NCBI GenBank assembly: GCA_965657085.1
Contig: CBFHND010000005.1
Span: 62,001 to 126,000 of the forward strand
Length of the DNA stretch: 64,000 nucleotides
Reading direction: 5' to 3'
Origin: CBFHND01 sp965657085
Lineage (GTDB): Bacteria > Pseudomonadota > Alphaproteobacteria > Rhodobacterales > Rhodobacteraceae
Shown: piece after piece, positions 1 through 9,187 of the stretch
Layout: each line of letters begins with the position of its first letter
Position numbering within the stretch: the first letter of the stretch is position 1
Notes under the pieces: model-generated
Database searches by the model: none
What the model saw: the letters and a program-made list of their open reading frames with translations, nothing else
Told to the model about the DNA's origin: nothing
Made by a program: the position numbers and the translations under genes

Positions 1-802
1 GTTTCGCCCCGGTCATGCCGACATCACCTATTGGCAGAAATATGGCATCCGCGACTATCGCGGCGGCGGGCGGTCTTCGGCCCGTGAAACCGCGGCACGG
101 GTGGCGGCGGGCGGACTGGCCCGCGAAGCGATCAAGGCGCTGGCACCAAATGTGCAGATTACCGGGTACATGACCCGCATGGGCACACACGAGATTGATC
201 GCGCGCGTTTCGATTGGGACCAGATCGATCAGAACCCGTTCTGGGTACCTGATGCCACCGCGGCAGGCGACTGGGCGGACTACCTTGATGGTTTGCGCAA
301 ATCGGGCAGCAGCGTGGGCGCGGTGATCGAGGTCGTGGCGCGCGGCGTGCCTGCGGGCCTTGGCGCACCGGTTTATGGCAAGCTAGACACCGACCTTGCC
401 GCCGCGATGATGTCGATCAATGCGGTCAAGGGCGTGGAAATCGGCGAAGGCATGTCCGCCGCAATGCTGACAGGTGAAGCCAACGCCGACGAGATATTCA
501 TGGGCAATGACGGGCAACCTTCCTATTCGTCCAACCACGCGGGCGGCATCCTTGGTGGCATCAGCACCGGGCAGGACGTCGTCGTGCGCTTTGCGGTCAA
601 GCCGACCTCGTCGATCCTGACCACGCGCAAGACCATTACAAAGGGCGGTGAGGAAACCGAGATCATCACCAAGGGCCGTCACGACCCCTGCGTGGGCATC
701 CGCGCGGTCCCGGTGGGCGAGGCGATGATGGCCTGCGTGATCCTCGATCACATGTTGCTGCACCGCGGGCAAGTGGGCGAAAACCGCGGGCACATCGGCT
801 AG
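1..802 (+). CDS. aroC: chorismate synthase, C-terminal part (5' end outside window)
   Basis: Catalyses the last common step of aromatic amino acid synthesis in the cytoplasm, EPSP to chorismate, using reduced FMN. The frame is already open at base 2 and begins with a stretch containing RPGHAD, KYGIRDYRGGGRSSARETAA, the family's FMN/substrate-binding signature. It later shows the conserved SSNHAGGILGGIS and KPTSSI segments and ends RGHIG. About 100 N-terminal residues are missing because the window cuts the gene. A GTG at 101 is in frame but is internal to the conserved motif, so it is not the start. Confidence 0.97.
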   Translation, partial: FRPGHADITYWQKYGIRDYRGGGRSSARETAARVAAGGLAREAIKALAPNVQITGYMTRMGTHEIDRARFDWDQIDQNPFWVPDATAAGDWADYLDGLRKSGSSVGAVIEVVARGVPAGLGAPVYGKLDTDLAAAMMSINAVKGVEIGEGMSAAMLTGEANADEIFMGNDGQPSYSSNHAGGILGGISTGQDVVVRFAVKPTSSILTTRKTITKGGEETEIITKGRHDPCVGIRAVPVGEAMMACVILDHMLLHRGQVGENRGHIG

Positions 803-913
803 CGACTTGAAACATTGGCGCACGTCCTTGTGTGAAAGCGTGGCTTTGGTTGTGATCGGTCTGTGCCTAGGTTGAGGCAACGCGACACTGCACATCCTCG
901 AAAGGACACATAG

Positions 914-1288
914 ATGAACCGCCGCTCTTTTCTCACTCTCGGCGCGGGCCTTGGCCTCAGCACAGCCTTCTCGCTTCCCGTATTTGCCGGATCGCCTTCC
1001 GGCAGCTTTACGGGCAAGTCAGGCCATATCACCACGGGCGGCGTATCGGTCAGTGCCGCGTCGGTCGATCTGGCGGCAAGTTTTGACTTTGACGGCGCAC
1101 CGGACCCCCGCGTGGGCCTTGGCAAGAACGGCAAATACGACCCGGCCACCGACATGGGCGCCCTGCGTGCAAACAAGGGCGCGCAAAGCTATGCGATCCC
1201 TGCGGGCGTGGACGCCAGCGCCTACAACGAAGTCTATATCTTCTGTCGCAAGTTCAACGTTCCGCTGGGCGTTGCCCCGCTGAACTGA
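914..1288 (+). CDS. exported DM13-domain protein
   Basis: This 124-residue protein begins MNRRSFLTLGAGLG, a twin-arginine type signal, so it is probably exported folded. The mature part (about residues 30-124) fits the DM13 domain: a GSFTGKSGHITTGG start, a central NKGAQSYAIPAG and a C-terminal VYIFCRKFNVPLGVAPL with one cysteine. DM13 domains are proposed to take part in electron transfer or redox chemistry; the actual partner here is unknown. AGGACA lies 5-10 bases before the ATG. It stands alone between aroC and a DMT transporter gene. Confidence 0.8.
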   Translation: MNRRSFLTLGAGLGLSTAFSLPVFAGSPSGSFTGKSGHITTGGVSVSAASVDLAASFDFDGAPDPRVGLGKNGKYDPATDMGALRANKGAQSYAIPAGVDASAYNEVYIFCRKFNVPLGVAPLN

Positions 1289-1326
1289 CGCTTGATCTTT
1301 GACCATCAAAGGATCATGGGTCGGGT

Positions 1327-2268
1327 ATGCCCCGCCCCGTGATCCACAACCGCCCCGGTGCAGCCATCGCGCTGAAACTGTCGGCGGTTTTTCTTTTCAT
1401 GGTCATGGGCGCGATGATCAAGGTCGCGGTTCAGACCGTTCCGGCGGGTCAGGCCGTGTTCTTCCGCTCGTCGCTGGCGATCCCGGTGATCCTGCTCCGG
1501 CTCTGGCAACAGGGCGAATTGCGCAAGGGGTTGATCCCGCAAAATCTGACCGGCCACGTCTGGCGTGGGCTGTTCGGCACATCGGCCATGGGCCTGACCT
1601 TTGCGGGGCTGGGCCTGTTGCCCCTGCCCGAGGTGACCGCCATCGGCTATGCCACGCCCATGTTCACCGTCGTTCTGGCCGCCATTCTTCTGGGCGAACG
1701 GGTGCGGGTGTTTCGGCTTTCGGCTGTGGCGCTGGGCCTTGTCGGTGTAATGATCGTGATCTGGCCGCGCTTGTCGCTGGGTGGCGATGACATCACACGC
1801 GCGGCAACGATGGGCGCGCTTATGGTGCTGGCGGCGGCGATCCTGCGCGCGCTTGTGCAAATCCACCTGCGCCAACTGGTCCAGACAGAACACACTGCCG
1901 CGATTGTATTCTACTTCTCTATCACCGCATCCTGCCTGTCGCTTCTGACCATTCCATTTGGCTGGGTGTGGCCCAACCCGCAGGCGATGATGCTTCTGGT
2001 AGGTGCGGGTTTGCTGGGTGGTGTGGCACAAATACTTGTAACGTCCTCTTACCGCTTTGGTGCGGCGTCGATGTTGGCGCCGTTCGATTACGCCTCGCTG
2101 ATCTTCGCAGCAGCCATCGGCTATGTTGTCTTTGAGGAAGGCGTGACACTGACAATGGTGATCGGTGCGGGGCTTGTCATTGCGGGCGGCGCGCTGATTA
2201 TCTGGCGCGAACGGCAACTGGGGCTGGAACGGGGCCGCACCCGTTCGGTGACCGACCCAAAGGGATAA
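1327..2268 (+). CDS. DMT-family (EamA) transporter
   Basis: A 313-residue inner-membrane protein with about ten hydrophobic segments in two homologous halves, the usual size and layout of two EamA domains. Typical features include a FFRSSLAIPVILLRL helix, the YATPMFTVVLAAILLGERV segment closing the first half, and DYASLIFAAAIGYVVFEEG in the second. The family exports or imports small metabolites, often amino acids or nucleotide-like compounds; the substrate cannot be told from sequence. The stop is 3 bases before the cobO start, so the two are probably cotranscribed. Confidence 0.88.
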   Translation: MPRPVIHNRPGAAIALKLSAVFLFMVMGAMIKVAVQTVPAGQAVFFRSSLAIPVILLRLWQQGELRKGLIPQNLTGHVWRGLFGTSAMGLTFAGLGLLPLPEVTAIGYATPMFTVVLAAILLGERVRVFRLSAVALGLVGVMIVIWPRLSLGGDDITRAATMGALMVLAAAILRALVQIHLRQLVQTEHTAAIVFYFSITASCLSLLTIPFGWVWPNPQAMMLLVGAGLLGGVAQILVTSSYRFGAASMLAPFDYASLIFAAAIGYVVFEEGVTLTMVIGAGLVIAGGALIIWRERQLGLERGRTRSVTDPKG

Positions 2269-2271
2269 AAC

Positions 2272-2865
2272 ATGAGCGACGATCACAAGACCAAGATGCA
2301 AAAGGTTCAAAAGGCCCAGCGCGCCAAGGTGGCCGAGGCCGAAGACCCAGGCCGCGGGCTGATCCTTGTCCATACCGGCAACGGCAAGGGCAAGTCTTCG
2401 AGCGCATTCGGTGTGGCCATTCGCGCGCTTGGATGGGGTCAGACTGTTGGCGTTGTCCAATTCATCAAAGGCACGTGGATCACCGGTGAACGCGAGTTTT
2501 TCAAGAAGCTGCCCGAGGTCACATGGCACACCATGGGCGAAGGATTTACCTGGGACACGCAGGACAAGGACCGCGATATCGCCGCCGCCACGGCCGCCTA
2601 CGAGAAGGCAAAAGAGATGATGGCGAGCGGTGATTTCGACCTGATCGTGCTGGACGAGATCAATATCGCCCTACGCTATGACTACCTTGGGGTGCAGGCG
2701 GTGATCGATGGGTTGAAGGGCCGTTCGGACCGCACCAGCGTGATCCTGACCGGACGCGATGCCAAGCCGGAATTGATGAAATACGCCGATCTGGTCACGG
2801 ATATGGGCGAGGTCAAACACCCCTATGCGTCAGGCATAAAGGCCCAGCGCGGCGTCGATTTCTAA
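2272..2865 (+). CDS. cobO: cob(I)yrinic acid a,c-diamide adenosyltransferase
   Basis: Transfers the adenosyl group of ATP to reduced corrinoid in cobalamin synthesis or salvage. The 197-residue protein has the CobA/CobO/BtuR layout: a charged N-terminus, a P-loop GNGKGKSSSA at residues 36-45, GVVQFIKG, a DLIVLDEINIAL Walker-B-like segment, ILTGRDAKPELMKYADLVTDM and the conserved end HPYASGIKAQRGVDF. It follows the DMT transporter gene by 3 bases. No other cobalamin gene is in the window. Confidence 0.95.
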   Translation: MSDDHKTKMQKVQKAQRAKVAEAEDPGRGLILVHTGNGKGKSSSAFGVAIRALGWGQTVGVVQFIKGTWITGEREFFKKLPEVTWHTMGEGFTWDTQDKDRDIAAATAAYEKAKEMMASGDFDLIVLDEINIALRYDYLGVQAVIDGLKGRSDRTSVILTGRDAKPELMKYADLVTDMGEVKHPYASGIKAQRGVDF

Positions 2866-2991
2866 GAAAGCGCGCGGCCCGGCACAAGCAAGTTTACGCA
2901 GCGTAGACTCGCCCCGCGCTCAATCCGTGGTAGCATTTTCAAATCCACCGAGTCGGACAACCCGGCGCAGTGGGCAATTTGGGAGGATACC

Positions 2992-3936
2992 ATGACATTG
3001 AAATCATTGATTGCCGGCACCGCCGCACTGACGTTGAGCGCTGGCCTTGCCTTGGCCGAATGCACCCCCGGCCAATGGGGCGCGGACGATACCTTGGGAT
3101 CGGTCAACCACGTCTCACCCGAACGCACGCTTGAAGCGCTCAAGCTGGTCAAACAGGGCAAATCCATGCCGCTGGGCATCGTCATCGATGCGAAAACACC
3201 CGCCTTCCCGCCCCGGTCGCTGAACCTGCAAGTGGTACAACCGAACCAGCAGGGCGGTCAGAAGCTGACGGCCTTCGGGTACGAGGGCAACTATAACGAC
3301 GACATCATCCAGACCTGGGTTGGCATTGGATCGCAGCTTGATGGACTTGGCCACTTGGGCGAGGGCGGCAAGTATTACAACTGCCTCGATGAAAAAGAGA
3401 TCTCGGCGATTACGGGCCTGACCAAATTGGGCACACATGATGTGCCGCCGATGGTGGGTCGTGCGGTGATCGTGGACATGGCCAGCCACTTTGGCGTGGA
3501 CGTGATGGAAGCGGGTGCGCATTTCGGATCCGAAGACATCAAGGCCGCGGCCGAAGCCCAAGGTGTGACCATGGGCGAAGGTGACATCATCCTGTTCCAC
3601 ACGGGCTGGACACAAGGCATGTTGGAAAGCGAACCCGTGGCTTGGGTCTCGGGAGAACCGGGCCTGAACAACGAAGGCGCGGAATACATGGCCTCTCTCA
3701 ACCCGATGGCTGTGGGGGCGGATACCTGGGGGCTTGAACCCATCCCGGCGCCCGAAGGCGACAAGGTGTTTTACGGCCACGTCACGCTGTTGATGAAGAA
3801 CGGCATCTACATTCTCGAGACGATGAACACGGGGCCGATCCTTGATGATGGGGTGAACGAGTTCATGTTCGTTCTGGGACAGGCGCGTATTCGCGGCACG
3901 GTTCAGGCGATGATCAACCCTGTTGCCTTGTACTGA
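2992..3936 (+). CDS. secreted cyclase-family (kynurenine formamidase-like) hydrolase
   Basis: A 314-residue protein with a clear Sec signal (MTLKSLIAGTAALTLSAGLALA) and a cyclase domain (PF04199 type). The metal site appears as GIGSQLDGLGHLG, the form found in the branch that replaces the usual HAGTHxD motif. Later landmarks are GDIILFHTGWTQ and GADTWGLE. Members hydrolyse amides or esters, for example N-formylkynurenine; the substrate here is unknown and the periplasmic location is unlike classical KynB. GGGAGGATACC lies just before the ATG. Confidence 0.85.
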   Translation: MTLKSLIAGTAALTLSAGLALAECTPGQWGADDTLGSVNHVSPERTLEALKLVKQGKSMPLGIVIDAKTPAFPPRSLNLQVVQPNQQGGQKLTAFGYEGNYNDDIIQTWVGIGSQLDGLGHLGEGGKYYNCLDEKEISAITGLTKLGTHDVPPMVGRAVIVDMASHFGVDVMEAGAHFGSEDIKAAAEAQGVTMGEGDIILFHTGWTQGMLESEPVAWVSGEPGLNNEGAEYMASLNPMAVGADTWGLEPIPAPEGDKVFYGHVTLLMKNGIYILETMNTGPILDDGVNEFMFVLGQARIRGTVQAMINPVALY

Positions 3937-3948
3937 ATGCTTTGTGCC

Positions 3949-5352
3949 TCAGCCTTCCGGGCTGGGGCCATCCACCGCAGGCGCATGCACCTCATCGAGA
4001 ATGCGGCCATCCCTGTGTTCGATCTGCGCAACGACGGGACCCTCTGTCTTGTGGTGCGGCATTCCCCCCGCCAATCGGCACAGATCTGCGATTTCCACGA
4101 GTGCAAGCCCGGCGCGCTTTGCGTCCTGCTTCAGGTCAGGCCGCGCTGGATTGATCGCGATCCCCGCCTCGGTCACAAGCGCATCGATGGTGTTCCCTGG
4201 CGTGGTCACGCACCGTACATGCGGCACGACGCGCGCAATGTCACCCGACCGGAGCGGCATGGTCACAATCGCCAGTTTCGCGCCCTCGGCCGTGTCGGCG
4301 TGGCCACCGGACCCGCCGATGATACGGCCATCTGATGTGGTGGTCACGTTCACGTTGAAATCACGGTCCACCTCGGCTGCACCCAAAAGCATGACATCAA
4401 GCCGGTGCGCAACTGGGTCGGGATAGTCGGGGTTGGCATAGGCGCTGGCCGACATGGCGTGGTGACCCGGGTTGGTGGCATAGTCGTCCACCGCCGCCCT
4501 GTCGAAGCTTTGCACATTCATCAGGCGACGGAAGAGGCCAGCCTTGAACATGTCAACCGATGCACCGGTGATACCGCCCGCGATGAAGTCCCCGCGCGCA
4601 CCTGTCTGCGCCATCAATTGCGCAACCTGCCGGGCCGTGGCCAGCGCCGTAGCCCCCGCGCCTGCCTGAAAGTTGAACCCATCCCGCACCAGCCCCGACG
4701 CGGCAATCAGGCCAAGGGTCAGATCGGCAATCGCCTGCGCTTCGGGGCCGGGCGTACGTGCAGTTGTGCCGGATTGCAGCAGGCGGGCATCCCCTATGGT
4801 CGGAATGCGAACGGTTTCGGTGATCTGCTGCACAGGGACGCAGATGCGGCGCAGAGGTTGGCGCGGCGCGTCGGTCACGGCAAGCACATGCCGTGCGTGG
4901 GCCGCATCCACCATGGCATAGCCAAGCGGGCCGCAGGCATTCGGCCCATCCGCACCGCCGACATTGCCGTGCGGGTCCACTGCGGGGGCGGCAATGATCG
5001 CCAGATCAATGGGCATTTCGCCCGACACGATCCGACGTGCGCGACCCCCATGGGTTTGCAGAGTGACCGGCCCGTTAAGCGCACCTGTGGTGATGGCATC
5101 AGCAAAGGGGCCGTTCATATAGGCAGTCGACACCGATCCGATGACGCCCCTGCGCACGCGCTCCACCAAAGGGGCATGGCAGGGGAACAGCGACGAGGGC
5201 GCAATGTGCAGACCTGTCAGCCCAAGATCGGCACAGGCGTCGAGTGCCGCAACAACAACCGCGTCGCCGTTGCGCAGGTGATGGTGGAAGGACACCGATC
5301 CCCCAGACCGCAGGCCCGAAGCGGCAATGGCCTGCTGCAAGTCCCGGGTCAC
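3949..5352 (-). CDS. citF: citrate lyase alpha subunit-like CoA-transferase
   Basis: The 467-residue protein resembles CitF, the citrate:acetyl-ACP transferase subunit of citrate lyase: it has SFHHHLRNGDAV near residue 20, a GANxCGPLGYAMVDAA-type segment, GATALATARQVAQ, and NVNVTTTSDGRIIGGSGGHADTAEGAK in the C-terminal half. It is slightly shorter than typical CitF (about 500). Its start overlaps the stop of the upstream NTF2-like gene by 4 bases (ATGA), indicating translational coupling. No citE, citD, citC, citX or citG is in the window, so lyase function is inferred only from the family; a CoA-transferase role on another acid is possible. Confidence 0.85.
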   Translation of the reverse strand: MTRDLQQAIAASGLRSGGSVSFHHHLRNGDAVVVAALDACADLGLTGLHIAPSSLFPCHAPLVERVRRGVIGSVSTAYMNGPFADAITTGALNGPVTLQTHGGRARRIVSGEMPIDLAIIAAPAVDPHGNVGGADGPNACGPLGYAMVDAAHARHVLAVTDAPRQPLRRICVPVQQITETVRIPTIGDARLLQSGTTARTPGPEAQAIADLTLGLIAASGLVRDGFNFQAGAGATALATARQVAQLMAQTGARGDFIAGGITGASVDMFKAGLFRRLMNVQSFDRAAVDDYATNPGHHAMSASAYANPDYPDPVAHRLDVMLLGAAEVDRDFNVNVTTTSDGRIIGGSGGHADTAEGAKLAIVTMPLRSGDIARVVPHVRCVTTPGNTIDALVTEAGIAINPARPDLKQDAKRAGLALVEIADLCRLAGGMPHHKTEGPVVAQIEHRDGRILDEVHAPAVDGPSPEG

Positions 5353-5693
5353 GCCGCGCGGTGACAGGCCGATGCCTCGACCACCAGCCCATCTGAACCA
5401 AAGCGCAGGGTTTCAGCCGCCAGCACATCGGCGTGGTTGCGGTAAGTGATAACCATCATCGCATGACCGGCAAAGACATCCACGACGACAAAAGACAGAT
5501 TGGGCTGCTTGGCCAGTGCCGCGGACCAGTAAGCCCGCAAGGCATCGCGGCCATGCAGTTCGCCCTGCCCCACCAACCGCATGGCCTTTTGCGAACGAAA
5601 GACCACATCCGCGCTGTAGTGGGCGAGGATGCGGTCAATGTCATGGGAGTTCCACGCAGCTTCCCATTCGATGGCGAAAGCGTCGTAGTCCAC
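5349..5693 (-). CDS. NTF2-like (SnoaL-type) small protein
   Basis: A 114-residue cytoplasmic protein with the alpha+beta cone pattern of the NTF2/SnoaL superfamily: AFAIEWEAAWNSHDIDRILAHYSADVVFRS at the N-terminus, then GRDALRAYWSAAL. The superfamily covers ketosteroid isomerases, polyketide cyclases and binding proteins, so no reaction can be assigned. It sits between ilvE (9 bases upstream on the same strand) and citF (4-base overlap downstream), so all three are probably one transcript. Confidence 0.75.
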   Translation of the reverse strand: MDYDAFAIEWEAAWNSHDIDRILAHYSADVVFRSQKAMRLVGQGELHGRDALRAYWSAALAKQPNLSFVVVDVFAGHAMMVITYRNHADVLAAETLRFGSDGLVVEASACHRAA

Positions 5694-5702
5694 CGGGCGG
5701 CC

Positions 5703-6572
5703 TTAGCTGCGCACCAGCTTTTCGTAAGCCTCTGACACATCGCGGGTCATGGCACCCACCTCGAAGTTGTAGTCACCGATCTGGCCCACGGGGGTCACTT
5801 CCGCCGCTGAGCCTGTCAGCCAGCATTGCTCAAACCCTTCCAGTTCTTCGGGCATGATATGGCGTTCGTGCACCTTGATCTGACGATCCTTCAACATCCC
5901 GATAACCGCCTGACGGGTCAGACCATTGAGAATGGAGTCGGCCAAAGGCGTGTGCACTTCACCGTCTTTGACGAAGAAGATGTTCGCGCCGGTCGCCTCG
6001 GCCACGTAGCCGCGATAATCGAGGAACATGGCGTCCGAGCATCCTTTGGCTTCGGCCGCGTGTTTCGACATGGTGCAGATCATGTAGAGGCCTGCCGCCT
6101 TGGCCGCGACAGGGATGGTTTCGGGGCTGGGGCGTTTCCACTTGGCGATGTCGAGCTTGGCGCCCTTCATCTTGGCATCGCCATAGTAGTTGCCCCATTC
6201 CCACGCAGTCACGGCCATGCGGATGGGATTGCGCGATGCCGCGACACCCATGTCTTCGCCAGCGCCGCGGAATGCCACCACACGCAGATACGCATTGGTC
6301 AGGTTGTTGGCGTCCAGCGTGGCGCGTTTGGCCGCTTCGATCTCGTCCACGGTGTAGGGGATGGCCATATCCATCAGTTCGCCGGATTTCAGCAGCCGCT
6401 GCGAATGCTCCCGGCTTTTGAACACCTTGCCGTCATAGCAACGCTCACCCTCGAAAACCGAGGATGCATAGTGCAGGGCATGTGTCAGGACATGGACGTT
6501 GGCATCGCGCCACTCGACCATTTTGCCGTCCATCCAGATCTTGCCGTCGCGATCATCATATGCGCCTGACAT
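5703..6572 (-). CDS. ilvE: branched-chain amino acid aminotransferase
   Basis: Interconverts leucine, isoleucine and valine with their 2-oxo acids, using PLP and 2-oxoglutarate. The 289-residue protein is a class IV aminotransferase: HALHYASSVFEGERCYDG, the PLP lysine in VAAKAAGLYM (K158 from this start), GYVAEATGANIFFVKDG and a C-terminal SAAEVTPVGQIG. I chose the ATG at 6572 over the in-frame GTG at 6578 because GGAGG lies 8 bases before the ATG but almost touches the GTG. It heads the ilvE-NTF2-citF unit and is divergent from petP. Confidence 0.96.
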   Translation of the reverse strand: MSGAYDDRDGKIWMDGKMVEWRDANVHVLTHALHYASSVFEGERCYDGKVFKSREHSQRLLKSGELMDMAIPYTVDEIEAAKRATLDANNLTNAYLRVVAFRGAGEDMGVAASRNPIRMAVTAWEWGNYYGDAKMKGAKLDIAKWKRPSPETIPVAAKAAGLYMICTMSKHAAEAKGCSDAMFLDYRGYVAEATGANIFFVKDGEVHTPLADSILNGLTRQAVIGMLKDRQIKVHERHIMPEELEGFEQCWLTGSAAEVTPVGQIGDYNFEVGAMTRDVSEAYEKLVRS

Positions 6573-6734
6573 TGCCACATCCTCCAGTTATGTTTCCAAA
6601 AGTTGCGCCACTAAGTCCGATGCGGACATTTTATTGCGCAAAACCTGCGATTCGATATCGCTTCGCTCTTGGAATGTCAACAACACTGACGTAAGCTGTG
6701 ATCCAACAAAAGACGGATTTCGTGGGGGAGGCAG

Positions 6735-7271
6735 ATGCAGGACGGGCGCACACGCACATCCATGACGGCTGGATTGAGTACGGGAATGGGCGGCGAAAGC
6801 CTGCTGTTCCTGACAGACGAGCAATTGCGACAGGGCATCGAGGCCATGTTCTTTGCCTACCGCGGCTTCACCGCTGACCCGGACCGCATTCTGACGGACA
6901 TGGCCTATGGCCGCGCCCACCACCGCGCGATCCATTTCATCAATCGGGCGCCGGGCACCACGGTCAACAACCTGCTGAACATTCTGGGCGTGACCAAGCA
7001 ATCGCTGAACCGCGTCTTGCGTACTCTGATCGCCGATGGGTTGGTGGAAAGCCGTGTGGGCAAAAGCGACAAACGCGAGCGGCATCTTTACCTGACCGAT
7101 GCGGGCCGCGATCTGGAACAGACGCTATCCGACGCCCAGCGCGCCCGGATGCGCGCGGCCTTTCGCGATGCCGGTCCCGAGGCCGTTGCCGGATTCCGGC
7201 GCGTGCTCGAAGCGATGATGGATACCGAAATGCAGCGCACCTATACGCGGCTGAAGGAGAGCGGTGCATGA
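6735..7271 (+). CDS. petP: MarR-family regulator, PetP-like
   Basis: A 178-residue winged-helix regulator: an N-terminal helical part, GRAHHRAIHFINRAPGTTVNNLLNILGVTKQSLNRVLRTLI as helix-turn-helix, and the wing VGKSDKRERHLYLT. In Rhodobacter capsulatus petP precedes petR and both are needed for normal cytochrome expression; the same pair and order occur here. GGGGAGG lies 4 bases before the ATG. The stop overlaps the petR start by 4 bases. The symbol rests on family plus gene order. Confidence 0.85.
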   Translation: MQDGRTRTSMTAGLSTGMGGESLLFLTDEQLRQGIEAMFFAYRGFTADPDRILTDMAYGRAHHRAIHFINRAPGTTVNNLLNILGVTKQSLNRVLRTLIADGLVESRVGKSDKRERHLYLTDAGRDLEQTLSDAQRARMRAAFRDAGPEAVAGFRRVLEAMMDTEMQRTYTRLKESGA

Positions 7272-7969
7272 ACGACCTCGATGCCCACCTGTTGATCGTC
7301 GATGACGACGAGCGCATTCGCACGCTTTTGCAGAAGTTCCTGATGCGCAACGGTTTCCTTGTGACGGCGGCACGGGATGCGGAACACGCGCGGCGTATCC
7401 TGTCGGGATTGGATTTCGACATGATCGTTCTGGACGTGATGATGCCGGGCGAAGACGGCATCAGCCTGTGCCGGTCCCTGCGCGAACGGATGCAAACGCC
7501 GATATTGCTGCTTACGGCCAAGGGGGAAACAGGCAACCGGATCGAAGGGCTGGAAGCCGGCGCGGACGACTACCTGCCCAAACCTTTTGAGCCGAAGGAA
7601 CTGCTGTTGCGGATCAACGCGATCTTGCGACGGATGCCGGAAACCCCTGCCGAAGACAGCATTCCCAAAATCCTGCATCTGGGCGATATCCGCTACGACA
7701 TGGAACGCGGAGAGATGTGGCAAGGCGATGCCTTGGTTCGTTTGACAGCCACCGAAATGCAATTGATGAAGATCTTCAGCGCGCAGCCCGGCAGCCCCAT
7801 CAGCCGCGCCAAGCTGGTCGAGGACCTGGGCCGTGATCGGGGACAGGCGCAAGAACGTGCGGTGGATGTTCAGATCACCCGGCTGCGGCGCAAGATCGAA
7901 AACAACCCCAAGCAACCGCGTTACCTGCAAACGGTGCGCGGTGCGGGGTACATGCTGGCCCCCGACTGA
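7268..7969 (+). CDS. petR: OmpR-family response regulator, PetR-like
   Basis: A 233-residue DNA-binding response regulator. The receiver domain (about 7-120) has the acidic pair in LLIVDDDERIR, the phosphoacceptor D56 in MIVLDVMMPGEDG, LLTAKGE and the conserved lysine of LPKPFEPKELLLRI. The C-terminal winged helix (about 135-233) ends RAVDVQITRLRRKIE, YLQTVRGAGYML. No sensor kinase gene adjoins it, which matches the known petP-petR locus where the partner is a MarR protein. It is translationally coupled to petP. Confidence 0.9.
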   Translation: MNDLDAHLLIVDDDERIRTLLQKFLMRNGFLVTAARDAEHARRILSGLDFDMIVLDVMMPGEDGISLCRSLRERMQTPILLLTAKGETGNRIEGLEAGADDYLPKPFEPKELLLRINAILRRMPETPAEDSIPKILHLGDIRYDMERGEMWQGDALVRLTATEMQLMKIFSAQPGSPISRAKLVEDLGRDRGQAQERAVDVQITRLRRKIENNPKQPRYLQTVRGAGYMLAPD

Positions 7970-8002
7970 AGGTGATGGCGGGCTGAACCCCGCCTTACGA
8001 AC

Positions 8003-8941
8003 ATGAAAACCGCCCTTTTGACCCACGAAGACGGCCTTGGCCATGTCACGCCCCCCGGCATCCCCGAACAGGTGGCGCGGCTGGAGTACATCCAACGCGC
8101 GCTTGCGGATCTTGACCTGCTGCGCGTCGACCCGCCCATGGCCGATGATGCCTCTATCGCGCTGTGCCATCCGCAGGACTACATCGATTTCGTGCGGAGC
8201 AGGATACCGACCGATGGCTTTGCCGGTCTTGACAGCGACACGGATGCCGAAACCTTTCTGTCGCCCGGATCGGAAAACGCGATCTGGCGGGCGGCGGGTG
8301 GCGCGGTCAAGGCCGTCGACATGGTTCTGGACGGGGACGCCCGAAACGCCTTTGTCGCCATGCGTCCGCCGGGACATCATGCGGAACAGTCTCTGCCGAT
8401 GGGCTTTTGCGTCTTTGGCAACGTGGCCATCGCCGCCAAACATGCGCTTGAGGTGCGGGGACTGAACCGAGTGGCCGTCGTGGATTTCGACGTGCATCAC
8501 GGCAACGGCACGCAGGCGTTGTTGCAGGACGATCCGCGTGCGCTGGTGATCACCAGCCAGCAAATGCCGCTGTGGCCCGGCACCGGCGCGGCAGCCGACC
8601 GCGGCCCCCATGGCACGGTGGTCAACATCCCGCTTGCCCCGGGCACCGACGGCACCCACGCCATCGCGGAATACCAACGGCGGGCGATGCCCGCCTTACG
8701 CGATCACGCACCCGATCTGATCCTGATTTCCGCAGGTTTCGACGCCCATCAGGACGACCCCCTTGCCGAACTGCGATGGTCGGTCGACACCTACGCGCGT
8801 CTGACCGGAATGATCTGCGAACTTGCGCAAGAACTGTGCGAAGGCCGGGTGGTATCGGTTCTGGAAGGTGGTTATGATCTGGACGCATTGGCAGCGTGCA
8901 GCCGCGCGCATGTGGACGAACTGGTAAAGGCCGCGACATGA
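8003..8941 (+). CDS. histone deacetylase-like (acetylpolyamine/AcuC-type) hydrolase
   Basis: A 312-residue Zn-dependent deacetylase of the HDAC superfamily. Active-site landmarks are RPPGHHAE (tandem catalytic histidines), VDFDVHHGNGTQ (zinc ligands) and SAGFDAHQDDPLAEL (zinc aspartate). Bacterial members act on acetylpolyamines or other small acetylated amines, and some on proteins; the substrate here is not known. The stop codon overlaps the xseB start (ATGA), so it heads an HDAC-xseB-ispA-dxs series. Confidence 0.92.
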   Translation: MKTALLTHEDGLGHVTPPGIPEQVARLEYIQRALADLDLLRVDPPMADDASIALCHPQDYIDFVRSRIPTDGFAGLDSDTDAETFLSPGSENAIWRAAGGAVKAVDMVLDGDARNAFVAMRPPGHHAEQSLPMGFCVFGNVAIAAKHALEVRGLNRVAVVDFDVHHGNGTQALLQDDPRALVITSQQMPLWPGTGAAADRGPHGTVVNIPLAPGTDGTHAIAEYQRRAMPALRDHAPDLILISAGFDAHQDDPLAELRWSVDTYARLTGMICELAQELCEGRVVSVLEGGYDLDALAACSRAHVDELVKAAT

Positions 8942-9180
8942 CAGACACCCCCGTTGACGAGATGAGCTTTGAACAGGCCATGGCCGAACTGGAACAGGTT
9001 CTGGGCCAGCTGGAACGGGGCGACGTGGCGCTGGAGCAATCGATTGCGCTTTATGAGCGGGGCGCGGCGCTCAAGGCACGGTGCGAAGCCAAGCTGAAAG
9101 AAGCCGAAGAAAAGGTCGCGGCGATCACGCTGGATGCCGATGGCAATCCCACCGGAACGACCCCTGCCACGGACCTCTGA
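8938..9180 (+). CDS. xseB: exodeoxyribonuclease VII small subunit
   Basis: The 80-residue small subunit of exonuclease VII, which degrades single-stranded DNA with XseA. It has the family pattern SFEQAMAELEQVLGQLERGDVALEQSI followed by YERGAALKARCEAKLKEAEEKV. The start overlaps the preceding stop by 4 bases; the longer in-frame extension back to 8896 lies inside the HDAC gene and is not needed. ispA begins 7 bases downstream, the common xseB-ispA arrangement. Confidence 0.95.
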   Translation: MTDTPVDEMSFEQAMAELEQVLGQLERGDVALEQSIALYERGAALKARCEAKLKEAEEKVAAITLDADGNPTGTTPATDL

Positions 9181-9187
9181 CAGCGGT

